64,000 bases of DNA from JAUVKA01 sp964465145 (GTDB taxonomy: Bacteria; Bacteroidota; Bacteroidia; Bacteroidales; UBA12481), in NCBI GenBank assembly GCA_964465145.1, contig CAYXJR010000011.1:9114-73113 (forward strand), read 5' to 3'. Made by a program: the position numbers and the translations under genes. Below are positions 46,484-55,696 of this stretch, piece after piece (the stretch's first letter is position 1; each line of letters starts with the position of its first letter). The notes beneath the pieces are model-generated. The model was not told where the DNA came from and ran no database searches. It saw only the letters and a program-made list of their open reading frames with translations.

Positions 46484-48151
46484 ATGAAATTTGATGAATT
46501 TGGACTTAATCCCGATATCCTAAAAGGGATTAAGGAATTGGGATTTGAGGAGCCCACCCCTATTCAGAAGGAATGTTTGCCTGTTTTGCTGAACGGAAAA
46601 CAGGATATGGTTGCCCTTGCCCAGACCGGCACAGGCAAAACTGCAGCCTTCGGACTGCCAATACTCGAGCAAATTGATGGCAGTTCTACTCTGCCCCAGG
46701 TACTTATATTAAGTCCTACCAGGGAGTTGTGTATCCAGATAGCTACTGATCTTGAACATTACTCCAAATATTTGAAAAACCCTCATATACTTGCTGTTTA
46801 CGGGGGGGCTAATATTCAGGCGCAAATTCAATCATTGAAATCTGGTGCATCAATCGTAGTAGGTACCCCAGGGAGAACTCTGGACCTAATTCGCAGGAAA
46901 AGACTTAAGATCAATGATATACGTTATCTTGTTCTGGATGAGGCTGATGAGATGCTGAGTATGGGGTTTAAAGATGATCTTGATGCCATATTATCTGAAA
47001 CACCAAATAAAAAACAGACTTTGCTTTTTTCAGCAACGATGCCAAAAGAGATCCAGTCGATAACTAAAAATTTCATGAATAATCCGGTGGAAATATCCGT
47101 CGGTAAAAGAAATGCCGGAGCTGAGAACGTAGAGCACTTCTATTACATGGTTCAAGCACGCGACAGGTACAAAGCCCTGAAAAGAATTGTAGACATGCAC
47201 CCCAAGGTATATGGCCTCATATTTTGCCGAACCAGGGCGGAAACCAAAGATGTTGCGGATAAGTTGATGAGTGAGGGGTACAATGTAGATGCTTTACATG
47301 GAGATCTTTCTCAAGCTCAGAGAGATTTTGTAATGGGTCGTTTTCGTTCAAAACGTCTCCAACTTTTGGTTGCCACGGATGTAGCAGCCAGGGGCCTTGA
47401 TGTTAATGACCTTACCCATGTGATCAATTATAACCTGCCGGATGAATTGGAGGTTTACATTCACCGTAGCGGACGTACTGGAAGGGCTGGAAAAACAGGG
47501 ATATCTATTTCAATTATTCATACACGGGAAACTGGTAAAATTCAACAACTCGAAAAGCTCACCAGGAAAAAAATAACGCGAAAATCTGTCCCCCTTGGGA
47601 AGGATATCTGTGAAAAACAATTATATAATCTGATCGATAGGGTAGAAAAGATAGAGGTGAATGAGTCTCAGATCGAAGAGTTTTTGCCCAATATTATTAA
47701 AAAGTTAAACTGGCTTGAACGGGACGAGCTGATTAAGCATTTTGTTTCGGTTGAGTTTAATTCTTTTCTGGATTATTATAAGGATGCTCCGGATCTTAAT
47801 GTGAGTGGAAAGGACAGCCAGGATTCAGGGGGACGTGGTAACAAGGATGGGAGAAGGAGGGTTAAATTTTCGAAGTTCTTTATTAACCTGGGGACCAAGA
47901 ATAACCTAAACCCATCCCATCTTATTGGACTGATCAATGATCGTACAGGTATTAGAGACATTGAAATCGGCAAGATTGAAATGTTAAAGGGATTTACTTT
48001 TTTTGAAGTTGACAGCCAGTTTGAAAAAGAGATCGTCAAATCATTCAAAGGAGCTAAATGGGGCAGTGTACCTGTACTTGTTGAGCTTAAGAATTCTGAA
48101 CCCCCACCGCGCGTTAAAGCTAAAAGGAAAAGAAAACATTTCGAATATTAG
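46484..48151 (+). CDS. deaD: DEAD/DEAH box RNA helicase with DbpA RNA-binding domain
   Basis: A 555-aa ATP-dependent RNA helicase. The Q motif is EEPTPIQKE, motif I AQTGTGKT, motif II LDEADEM, motif III FSATMP, and motif VI HRSGRTGRAG. Residues about 465-540 form a DbpA/CsdA-type RNA-binding domain (RRVKFSKFFINLGTKNNL to VPVLVELK), followed by a basic tail. Such proteins help ribosome assembly and mRNA turnover, often in the cold. It has its own promoter and ends nine bases from the convergent cytochrome gene. Confidence 0.93.
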   Translation: MKFDEFGLNPDILKGIKELGFEEPTPIQKECLPVLLNGKQDMVALAQTGTGKTAAFGLPILEQIDGSSTLPQVLILSPTRELCIQIATDLEHYSKYLKNPHILAVYGGANIQAQIQSLKSGASIVVGTPGRTLDLIRRKRLKINDIRYLVLDEADEMLSMGFKDDLDAILSETPNKKQTLLFSATMPKEIQSITKNFMNNPVEISVGKRNAGAENVEHFYYMVQARDRYKALKRIVDMHPKVYGLIFCRTRAETKDVADKLMSEGYNVDALHGDLSQAQRDFVMGRFRSKRLQLLVATDVAARGLDVNDLTHVINYNLPDELEVYIHRSGRTGRAGKTGISISIIHTRETGKIQQLEKLTRKKITRKSVPLGKDICEKQLYNLIDRVEKIEVNESQIEEFLPNIIKKLNWLERDELIKHFVSVEFNSFLDYYKDAPDLNVSGKDSQDSGGRGNKDGRRRVKFSKFFINLGTKNNLNPSHLIGLINDRTGIRDIEIGKIEMLKGFTFFEVDSQFEKEIVKSFKGAKWGSVPVLVELKNSEPPPRVKAKRKRKHFEY

Positions 48152-48160
48152 CCTGGCAGG

Positions 48161-50500
48161 CTACTTGATTTCATTCAGTTTCTGGCTGATGACCTGCTTG
48201 CTTTCCCGATCAAGTGATTCACTTTCCATGGCTTTTTGGTATAGGTGTTTAGCCGATTCCATATTTTTATCCTGCTCATAAATACTTCCCAGCAGCATCC
48301 ATGAATCCGGATACCCGGGTTGGTTCTCAATCAGGTTTTCCAGCATTTCAACAGCCTGGTCTTTTTTCCCGGATCGGAAAAGATAAAAGGCATGTGAATA
48401 TTGATATTTGGGCTCATTGGGGTCCAATTCAATGGCTATTCTGCCAAATTCAATAGACTCTTCCGGTTTCCGTTCAGCCAGCATTACACTAAGATTATAG
48501 GCAGCCTGGGCTGATTCAGGATTAATTTCGAGGACCCTTTTCATGGCCTCTTCGGCTTCTTCCAATCGACCAAGTTCTCCCATCAGCATGGCAAAATTCA
48601 GGTTTGCTGCTTCATTTGTCGAGTCTATTTCGAGTGCACGGTACAAGCGGTTAAGTGCCAATTCTTTTTTGCCGAGGAGGTTATATGCAAAGCTCTGGTT
48701 GATCAGTGCCGCTATGCCTTCAGGGTACAATTGAAGACTTTTTTCATAGGAATCTATGGCTTCCTCTAATCTCTGTGTGTTCTGATAGTAATTACCCAGG
48801 TTGTAATGAGCGGCCCAGTCGTCAGGCCGAGCCAGAAAAGCTTCTTCATAATCCTTCATGATCGGTTCGAGATTTTTCATCTCTTCCGAGCTGAATACAC
48901 CCTGTGGGAAAGCGGCAATACTACTGGCTGCTGCTCTTCTGACTATCAGGAAAGGATCCCTGGTGGCTTTGATCAGCATGGCCTTGGTTTTCGGAGCAGG
49001 TATCTGCCCAATGGCATTCACAACAGCCGAACGGACTAAGGGAGAGGGATTTTCGAATTGGGCAAGGACGGCAAACCATTTCTTTTCATCAGGATTTGAG
49101 TTGAGAAGACGAATAAATGAGGTAGTATAAACCTCATCGAATCGGTTTTCCATCAGTCCAATAAGGATCTCATCCAGGGTTTCCCATTTACCGGTTCTTG
49201 CATCCAAGAGCATGAGTCCAATGGCAATAGGTTCAGCCTGGTAATCCTCGTCTTTCCACTTTCTTACCCAACGGTCCGACCATTCTGCATCATTTTCCTT
49301 ATGGCAGAGATTGCATGCATTAGGTGAATCAAACGCCAGAGTGGCCGCCGGCATGGGTGGGCGCATGGAATGATCGCTTCGTTCCATTCTTGCGAATTCG
49401 GTTTTCGGCATATGACACGATATACACACCAACCCTTTTGTGCCCTCAGGATGGTGACTGTGTTCAGAAAAATGATCCACATTTTTCTGGTGACAAGGCA
49501 AGCAGGCCGCATTAAAGTTTTCATTCTTAAATCGATATCGTCCACTGGAGGTGTGGCAATGGATGCAGTCCAACATCCCTGATTTGGCACAACCGCTCAA
49601 TCTCCAGGTTGTGTAAGTATAATTCTCACCGAGATCACGTCCATCAGGGTAAAAATCAGGATCTTCCAATGTTACAAGATCGAAATGATCGAAAAACTTT
49701 TCGCCCGGTATATAGGAGTGTGATAAGGAGCGCATCTTAGCATGACAAGGGGCACAACTTGAGTTGTGTTGTTCATGAGTGAAGGTCTTGGTTATGACCA
49801 GCTTGAGATCAGGGGGAGTTTCTCCATTTTTTGCTTTCCGGCAAACATCCACATGGCCCTGGCTAGGGCCATGGCAGGTCTCGCAATTTATCCCGGCTTC
49901 AAGCCAGGTGGTTTTGTATTCATCACTTTTGAGGTCATAATTGGTTTCCAACTGACTCACATGACAAGAATGGCAAGAGGTATTGAACGTATAAGCAAAA
50001 CTGTGCCAGTCGAGTTCCTCATCATCAACAGGATCAACAAAATGGCGAACGGCAGATGCCGGAGTGTTATACCACTTCTGGTCTCCAATATCATATGCCA
50101 GAGGTAAAACCTGCAATTTCCCCCTTTCGAAAGGGGTTAAAAAATAATAGATGTATTTTCCTCCAAGTACATGAACAGCTGGGTATTCTTTTTCTTCCTG
50201 TCCTTTTCTTTGAATTATTATCAAGGAATCATCTCGGATAATGGGTTTGAAAAAATGATCCTGGATCTCAACTTCATTACTGTTAATTACCAGATTCTCA
50301 CTAATAAAAAGCGAATCAACCCCTTGCATTGCCAAACCATGATGAGAAGGTGCCCATAGCTCATAAAATCGCTCGTGGCATTCTCTGCAGCTCCTTGAAC
50401 CTACATATGGTTCACTTGTTTTATCACCCTGACAGTTAAATAGAAATAGACTTAAGGTAACAAGCAAAATAACTGGAAATATATAAATTCCTTTTTTCAT
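48161..50500 (-). CDS. Octaheme c-type cytochrome with TPR repeats
   Basis: A 779-aa exported electron-transfer protein. The signal segment ends in FNC, a weak lipobox, so it may be a lipoprotein. Eight CxxCH haem sites are counted: CRECH, CHSCH, CETCH, CAPCH, CIHCH, CLPCH, CISCH and CNLCH, all in residues about 35-430. A helical, HEAT-like segment follows (AKFLVR-type pairs around VVNAIGQIPAPKTKAMLI). About six TPRs then run from about 580 to the end. The head resembles cytochrome c554/NrfA-like multihaem proteins, but I see no CxxCK catalytic haem. It probably carries electrons in the periplasm while the TPRs dock a partner. ATG 50500 begins the signal segment; longer starts add a non-hydrophobic tail. 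Confidence 0.88.
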   Translation of the reverse strand: MKKGIYIFPVILLVTLSLFLFNCQGDKTSEPYVGSRSCRECHERFYELWAPSHHGLAMQGVDSLFISENLVINSNEVEIQDHFFKPIIRDDSLIIIQRKGQEEKEYPAVHVLGGKYIYYFLTPFERGKLQVLPLAYDIGDQKWYNTPASAVRHFVDPVDDEELDWHSFAYTFNTSCHSCHVSQLETNYDLKSDEYKTTWLEAGINCETCHGPSQGHVDVCRKAKNGETPPDLKLVITKTFTHEQHNSSCAPCHAKMRSLSHSYIPGEKFFDHFDLVTLEDPDFYPDGRDLGENYTYTTWRLSGCAKSGMLDCIHCHTSSGRYRFKNENFNAACLPCHQKNVDHFSEHSHHPEGTKGLVCISCHMPKTEFARMERSDHSMRPPMPAATLAFDSPNACNLCHKENDAEWSDRWVRKWKDEDYQAEPIAIGLMLLDARTGKWETLDEILIGLMENRFDEVYTTSFIRLLNSNPDEKKWFAVLAQFENPSPLVRSAVVNAIGQIPAPKTKAMLIKATRDPFLIVRRAAASSIAAFPQGVFSSEEMKNLEPIMKDYEEAFLARPDDWAAHYNLGNYYQNTQRLEEAIDSYEKSLQLYPEGIAALINQSFAYNLLGKKELALNRLYRALEIDSTNEAANLNFAMLMGELGRLEEAEEAMKRVLEINPESAQAAYNLSVMLAERKPEESIEFGRIAIELDPNEPKYQYSHAFYLFRSGKKDQAVEMLENLIENQPGYPDSWMLLGSIYEQDKNMESAKHLYQKAMESESLDRESKQVISQKLNEIK

Positions 50501-50649
50501 TAGTGTCATAAAGTTTGATGCCAATTTAAGATATTTTGCCATGAATGTGTATTTTGTCGAGCAATTTAAACCTGCTCTAATTAATAGGAATTGTTTATTA
50601 GGGTCTTTTAAAATCTATATTATGAACTAGAATAGAAACTCTAATAAAA

Positions 50650-50724
50650 ATGGTAGTTGTCTACCTGGTAATAATCTTGCTTTCTGCATGTGCAACTGTT
50701 CCAATAACCGGTAGATCGAAACGA
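50650..50724 (+). pseudogene. 5' stub of an M48-type lipoprotein peptidase gene
   Basis: An ATG at 50650 opens a frame reading MVVVYLVIILLSACATVPI, then TGRSK. A short hydrophobic stretch, a lipobox (LSAC) and CATVPITGR are what I know from the N-terminus of M48 family lipoprotein metallopeptidases in this phylum. After about 24 codons similarity stops, just before a 25-base palindrome (50730-50754), and the frame then runs to a stop inside the 3' end of feoB. No HExxH or rest of the gene is present, so this is a truncated remnant. Confidence 0.55.
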
Positions 50725-50729
50725 TGTCC

Positions 50730-50754
50730 AACCGTCCGCTTTAAGCGGACGGTT
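50730..50754. repeat. Perfect palindrome at the M48 stub/feoB junction
   Basis: Eleven-base arms AACCGTCCGCT and AGCGGACGGTT around TTA. It lies 12 bases beyond the feoB 3' end and directly after the M48 stub. No T-run follows on either strand, so it is not a standard intrinsic terminator. It resembles the other short palindromes near 57.7 and 58.2 kb in style, not sequence. Confidence 0.8.
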
Positions 50755-50765
50755 CGTTACAAAAA

Positions 50766-53138
50766 TCATACCAGGCTTCCAACCTGAAATACAACAAAAC
50801 TAACAAACCACGCCAGGAAGGTAGTATAGCCTGCCATCAGGGCAGCCCATTTCCATCCACCCGCTTCCTTGCGGATGGCTGCAAGAACTGCGATACAGGG
50901 GACATAAATGAGCACGAAGAGTAAAAAGGCCAGGGCGGCTATGGGTGTATAAACAGGGGATCCTTTCTTGGGACCTGATGCATGAACTTCAGCTTTCAGT
51001 TTTTCCGAAAGGCTGGTTTCACTTTCAGGGTTGTCATCCTGGTAGAGAATACCCATGGTACTGATGACAACTTCTTTAGCAGCAATACCTGTAAGGAGAG
51101 CAACTCCCATTTTCCATTCGAATCCCAAGGGCTGTAGAACAGGCTCAACGGCATGGCCGATTTTCCCAACATAGGAATTCTCCAATTGGGCAGATTTGCT
51201 TCCCTCCGTTCTGGGAAAATAGCTCAAAGCCCAAATCAGGGCAGAAGCTATCAGGATGACCCCAGCCATTTTTTTTAGGTATAACTGGCCTCGAAACCAA
51301 ACATGACTCCATATAGTTTTTATTTTGGGCACCCGATACGGCGGTAACTCCATTACAAAAGGTGCCTCCCTGTGCTTGAACATGGTTTTCTTGAAAAACA
51401 AGGCTACTAAAACTGAGAGTAGGATCCCAGCCATGTATAATCCAAAGATCATATTGCCTGCCTGATGCTGGTTAATCGCTCCTGCTATCAGGATATACAC
51501 CGGGAGCCTGGCACTGCACGACATGAGAGGGAGAATAAGCATAGTAAGCAGACGATCGCTTCGGTTTTCAATAGTCCTGGTTGACATGATGGCCGGAACA
51601 TTACAGCCAAAGCCCATAATGAGGGGGATGAACGATTTCCCATGGAGTCCCATCAGATGCATCAGCTTGTCCATGATAAAAGCTACCCTGGCCATGTATC
51701 CCGAGTCTTCCATCAGGCTGATAAAGAAAAATAAAATCAGGATATTTGGTAGAAATACAATTACTCCTCCAACTCCACCAATAATTCCATCTACTATAAA
51801 ATCCCTGAATATTCCGGCAGGGAGAAATGAAAATACAAATCCTGAAAACCAACTAACAGCGGTCTCAATCCAATGAACTGGATATTTCCCCAAGTTAAAA
51901 GTAGATTGGAACATGACCCATAGAAAAAAAAGGAACACAGGAAATCCTGCCCATTTGTGGGTGAGGAAATGGTCGATCCTCTCACTCCCTGAAAGACTAT
52001 CAATAAGGATTTCTTTGGCCTTGTATGTTTCTTTTAGTGCCCCTGAAATAAAGCCGAATTTTGCATCAGCTAAAACAGTATCTGTTTTTTCCCCCATGGC
52101 TTTTTCAAGGTGCTCAATTTCATGTTGGACCTGAGATGCTATTAATGGCCCGTTTGCTAAACCCATGATGAAATGATGAGCTTCAGTATCCTTTTCCAGT
52201 AGCTTTATGGCATAAAAGCGGGTACTGATCAGATAAGAGGCAGTTGGGGCCTCCCAGATCATATCCTGAATTTTCTTTATCGATTTTTCAAAATCTTTAC
52301 CGTAGTTAATATGAATGTGCCTGGTGATCGGCTCCTGGTCTTCGAAAACATCAATGATCTTGTCAAAAAGCTCCTCGATACCTTTGCCATCCGTCCCAAT
52401 GGTAGGAACGATCGGTATTCCCAGCATCTTCCCAAGATGCTCATAATCAAATTGATCGCCCTTTTTCTCAAGATCATCATACATATTCAAGGCGACAACA
52501 ACCTTGATATCCATGTCAATAAGCTGAGTAGTTAGATATAGATTCCGTTCCAGGTTGGATGTATCAACCACATTGACTACAACATCCGGATGTTCTGTAA
52601 GTATATTATTTCTGACAAATAATTCTTCCGGGCTATATGTAGTTAATGAATATGTACCCGGCAGGTCAGTCAGATTGAAGGAATATCCTTTCTGTTGAAA
52701 GATCGCTCTTTTCGATTCAACAGTTACCCCGGCATAATTACCCACGTGCTCCCGGGAGTGGCTGGCAAAATTAAAAATTGAAGTTTTGCCACTATTGGGA
52801 TTCCCAACAAGAGCAACATCTATGGTCTGCCCTGTGTTTTTGGTTACTCTAAGATTGTCAACGGGGAAAAGCCTGTCTGCCAGATCCTCAGAATCTTGTT
52901 TTTGTTGGTAATCCCCGGATGAGATAATTTCTATTAAATTGGCTTCTCCTCTTCGAAGGGAGATCTTATAATCCAGGATTTTATACTCAATGGGATCTTG
53001 TAGTGGTGCAGCTTTTATAACTTCCACCAGCTTGCCTCGAACAAAGCCCATCTCCATCATTCGTTTTCGAAAGGCGCCACGGCCTTTGATTTTTGTGATG
53101 ATCCCCTTTTCTCCGCTTTTTAGCTGGCCTAATGTCAT
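50766..53138 (-). CDS. feoB: Ferrous iron transporter, FeoA-FeoB fusion
   Basis: A 790-aa inner-membrane protein importing Fe(II). Residues 1-74 are a FeoA domain (SH3-like, MTLGQLKSGEKG to GEANLIEII). The FeoB G domain follows, with GNPNSGKTS (about 112-120), DLPGTYSL and NMYD. The helical switch region comes next, then about eight to ten membrane segments with two gate motifs (GFGCNVPAIMSTRT, MSCSARLPVY). FeoAB fusions are common in Bacteroidota. A perfect -7 box lies upstream. The gene diverges from the B12 uptake operon. Confidence 0.96.
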   Translation of the reverse strand: MTLGQLKSGEKGIITKIKGRGAFRKRMMEMGFVRGKLVEVIKAAPLQDPIEYKILDYKISLRRGEANLIEIISSGDYQQKQDSEDLADRLFPVDNLRVTKNTGQTIDVALVGNPNSGKTSIFNFASHSREHVGNYAGVTVESKRAIFQQKGYSFNLTDLPGTYSLTTYSPEELFVRNNILTEHPDVVVNVVDTSNLERNLYLTTQLIDMDIKVVVALNMYDDLEKKGDQFDYEHLGKMLGIPIVPTIGTDGKGIEELFDKIIDVFEDQEPITRHIHINYGKDFEKSIKKIQDMIWEAPTASYLISTRFYAIKLLEKDTEAHHFIMGLANGPLIASQVQHEIEHLEKAMGEKTDTVLADAKFGFISGALKETYKAKEILIDSLSGSERIDHFLTHKWAGFPVFLFFLWVMFQSTFNLGKYPVHWIETAVSWFSGFVFSFLPAGIFRDFIVDGIIGGVGGVIVFLPNILILFFFISLMEDSGYMARVAFIMDKLMHLMGLHGKSFIPLIMGFGCNVPAIMSTRTIENRSDRLLTMLILPLMSCSARLPVYILIAGAINQHQAGNMIFGLYMAGILLSVLVALFFKKTMFKHREAPFVMELPPYRVPKIKTIWSHVWFRGQLYLKKMAGVILIASALIWALSYFPRTEGSKSAQLENSYVGKIGHAVEPVLQPLGFEWKMGVALLTGIAAKEVVISTMGILYQDDNPESETSLSEKLKAEVHASGPKKGSPVYTPIAALAFLLFVLIYVPCIAVLAAIRKEAGGWKWAALMAGYTTFLAWFVSFVVFQVGSLV

Positions 53139-53177
53139 ACCCCGTCTCGCTCAGAATCAATTATGTTGAATGGAGGC

Positions 53178-53185
53178 CAAAGATA
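53178..53185 (-). promoter_or_regulatory. -7 box for feoAB
   Basis: On the minus strand TATCTTTG is an exact TAnnTTTG match, 39 bases before the feoB ATG at 53138. No good -33 and no obvious Fur or DtxR box is seen. Confidence 0.5.
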
Positions 53186-53241
53186 ATGAAAATGCCTTAT
53201 TTAGATTGATTTTAATTAGTTTTTCATCTATCTGAATTGAT

Positions 53242-53249
53242 TATATTTG
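53242..53249 (+). promoter_or_regulatory. -7 box for the riboswitch-btuFCD transcript
   Basis: TATATTTG is an exact TAnnTTTG match; transcription from about 53256 would include the whole cobalamin aptamer. The -33 side is only T-rich. Confidence 0.5.
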
Positions 53250-53256
53250 CTCAGAC

Positions 53257-53430
53257 ATTCGGTGTATGTGCATAATAGGGAATCCGGTGATCTTTTATCC
53301 AGAGAATCCGGAGCTGCCCCCGCAGCTGTAAGCCGTTAAATGTTTTCGATATCCTCTGCCACTGTTCGTAATTATTAGGACGGGAAGGCTTTCGGAAACA
53401 GGCAAGCCAGAAGACCTGCCGAGTGTAATA
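53257..53430 (+). ncRNA. Cobalamin riboswitch
   Basis: The conserved parts of the B12 aptamer occur in order: GGGAATCCGGTGA (53278-53290), the core GAGCTGCCCCCGCAGCTGTA (53311-53330), GCCACTG (53358-53364), GGACGGGAAGG (53378-53388), and the B12 box AAGCCAGAAGACCTGCC (53404-53420). It ends about 90 bases before btuF. The intervening bases hold a possible hairpin (ATGGT with ACCAT, 53438-53460). No U-tract terminator is evident, so control of translation start is more likely than attenuation. When adenosylcobalamin or a relative is plentiful, the uptake genes should be turned down. Confidence 0.95.
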
Positions 53431-53518
53431 GTGATTCATGGTTTTCGGGGTGAACACCATAGGATAGTTCAGAGAGCCATCCGCCATGTTTTAACCCGGG
53501 GAAATAAATAGGCGAGGA

Positions 53519-54664
53519 ATGAGAATTCTATTTGGGCTTTTCATATTGATATTTTTTCTGGGATGCAGTAATGCAAACAACCAGACCGACAGGGCTGTTG
53601 ACCCCACACCCGGGTTAATAACAAATAATCAGTATGCCCGTGGATTTCGTATTGATACTTTTGCCCAGGCTTTTCAACTTACACTTTTTGATCCCTGGAA
53701 TCAAGGAAAAATATTCGATCAGTACCTTATCCTACCTAAAGGATCTGTGGAGAAGGAGGGCTTGGAGCAAAAGAATATCATTTATCTACCCCTGGGCAAA
53801 TGGGCCGTTTCCTCAACGACTCATATTGGGTTTATGAGTGCTTTGGGTGAAGCTGATCGTATTGTTGGCTGCACATCTCCGGATCGCGTATACAATAGTG
53901 AACTATCAGCTCGCTACCTATGCGGCGAACTGACCCGTATTGGAAGCGATATGGAGTTCAATTTTGAAAGTGTGTTGGGTATTGAGCCTGATATAATTCT
54001 TCAAACGGTATTTGAAGGACAGCGAAATAAGGACCGACGATTGGCAGATACCGGCGTGAATCTTTTATATATCCTGGAATGGATGGAACCCCATCCCCTG
54101 GGCCGTGCTGAATGGATTAAAGTTTTTGCTTTATTATTGAACAAAAAGGCTGAGGCAGATTCCATTTTTCAATTAGTGTCCAACCATTATTGCAGTCTAA
54201 AAAAACTGGCCGAAAATATGGACGCTAAACCACTTGTGATGGTTGGTAACAATTATAACGGAACCTGGTATATGCCAGGTGGTCAGAACTATATGTGCAG
54301 GTATCTGGAAGATGCAGGATTTGATTATCCTCTTTTTGAGACTGATAGCCGGGGCAGTCTGGCACTGAATTTCGAGAATGTACTGGTTCAGTTTCGTACG
54401 GCTGATGTTTGGTTGGGAGTCTCATCCCGGAGCTTAAACAACCTTCTCGAGGAAGATCCAAGGTATGCTGTGTTTGATCCGATTAATAAAAATAATGTTT
54501 ATTCCGTAAATGGTCGTGTCAACTCTCTAATGGGAAATGATTTCTGGGAGAGCGGTGTTGTTTACCCCGACCGCATTTTGGCGGATATGGTCCGGATTGC
54601 CCATCCGCAATTGTTACCTGATCATGTAGTAAGTTATTATAAAAAATTACCAGGTGAGCACTAA
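53519..54664 (+). CDS. btuF: ABC transporter substrate-binding lipoprotein, corrinoid (BtuF-like)
   Basis: A 381-aa periplasmic binding lipoprotein with lipobox FLGC (Cys16). The mature part is a type III binding fold of the Fe/B12 family: HIGFMSALGEADRIVGCTS in the first lobe, then ESVLGIEPDIILQT and a long linker helix (RAEWIKVFALLL). Such proteins bind B12, haem or siderophores. The cobalamin riboswitch directly upstream makes corrinoid the likely ligand. It ends after the GTG start of btuC (11-base overlap), so expression is coupled. Assigned from context plus family. Confidence 0.9.
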   Translation: MRILFGLFILIFFLGCSNANNQTDRAVDPTPGLITNNQYARGFRIDTFAQAFQLTLFDPWNQGKIFDQYLILPKGSVEKEGLEQKNIIYLPLGKWAVSSTTHIGFMSALGEADRIVGCTSPDRVYNSELSARYLCGELTRIGSDMEFNFESVLGIEPDIILQTVFEGQRNKDRRLADTGVNLLYILEWMEPHPLGRAEWIKVFALLLNKKAEADSIFQLVSNHYCSLKKLAENMDAKPLVMVGNNYNGTWYMPGGQNYMCRYLEDAGFDYPLFETDSRGSLALNFENVLVQFRTADVWLGVSSRSLNNLLEEDPRYAVFDPINKNNVYSVNGRVNSLMGNDFWESGVVYPDRILADMVRIAHPQLLPDHVVSYYKKLPGEH

Positions 54665-55694
54665 AAAAAATATCAGGAGAAGGTGGTTTTTTCTTGGGCT
54701 GGGCCTGCTTCTGGGTTTGCTCCTCCTGGTTGATCTTTTCCTGGGAAGTGTACTGATATCCATAAAAGATATTTTTGAAATATTCAGAGGTCATTCAGAT
54801 AACCAGACCTGGGTCTATATCCTGAGTAATTTTCGCTTACCGAAGGCAATCGCAGCTATACTTACAGGAGCTGGACTTTCTGTGGCCGGATTGATGATGC
54901 AAACCATGTTCAGGAATCCTCTGGCAGGGCCTTATGTTTTGGGGATAAGTTCTGGAGCCAGCCTTGGTGTAGCAATTTTTGTGATGTTATCTGGCTTCAG
55001 TGGCGCTCTTGCACTGACTACCTTCCATACAGGGACCATTGGTATGGTTGCTTCAGCAGTAATCGGCGCATCTTTGGTTATGCTGCTTGTCATTATGGTT
55101 TCTACCCGGGTGGCCGATTCGGTTTCTGTGCTGATCATTGGGATAATGTTCGGCAGCATCACGGGTGCTGTGGTGAGTGTTTTAGAGTACTTCAGTGATC
55201 CGGATTCAGTTCAGAGTTTTCTAGTCTGGACATTTGGTAGTATTGCCTTGACCTGGAATGAGTTGATGATCCTAGCTCCGCTGGTATTGGTAGGAATACT
55301 TTTGTCCTTCGTGATGCAGAAACCTCTGAATGCGTTCTTATTAGGAGAAAACTATGCCAGAGGGATTGGCTTAAATGCTAAAAGATCCAGGTTTTATATT
55401 ATCCTGCTTACCAGTGTTATCGCCGGGGCAATAACCGCTTTTACCGGACCTGTGGCCTTCGTTGGAATGGCTGTTCCCCATCTAACACGCAATTTGCTGA
55501 AGACTGCAGACCATCGATTACTCATTCCTGGGGTTATTGGTATTGGCAGTGCCTTGATGTTGGTCTGCGATATGATTTCTCAATTACCTGGATCAAATCA
55601 AACTTTACCAATAAATTCTGTAACCGCAATTTTTGGTGCTCCTGTTGTTGTGTGGGTGATTATTCGAAGGAAGAGAGGAGGATCAGCTTTTTAA
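54654..55694 (+). CDS. btuC: FecCD family ABC permease (BtuC-like)
   Basis: A 346-aa inner-membrane permease with about ten membrane segments. Family marks are LRLPKAIAAILTGAGLSVAG-like text in the first quarter (FRLPKAIAAILTGAGLS), NPLAGPYVLGISSGAS, and near the C-terminus FVGMAVPHLTRNLL, the loop that touches the ATPase. The start is GTG at 54654, overlapping the btuF stop; the next in-frame starts would delete the first helix. btuD follows two bases after its stop. Part of the riboswitch-led btuFCD operon. Confidence 0.94.
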   Translation: MSTKKNIRRRWFFLGLGLLLGLLLLVDLFLGSVLISIKDIFEIFRGHSDNQTWVYILSNFRLPKAIAAILTGAGLSVAGLMMQTMFRNPLAGPYVLGISSGASLGVAIFVMLSGFSGALALTTFHTGTIGMVASAVIGASLVMLLVIMVSTRVADSVSVLIIGIMFGSITGAVVSVLEYFSDPDSVQSFLVWTFGSIALTWNELMILAPLVLVGILLSFVMQKPLNAFLLGENYARGIGLNAKRSRFYIILLTSVIAGAITAFTGPVAFVGMAVPHLTRNLLKTADHRLLIPGVIGIGSALMLVCDMISQLPGSNQTLPINSVTAIFGAPVVVWVIIRRKRGGSAF

Positions 55695-55696
55695 TT

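Noticed and set aside
50730..50754. Intrinsic terminator of feoB
   Set aside because: Stem is strong but neither side is followed by a T-run; kept as a palindrome of unknown role.
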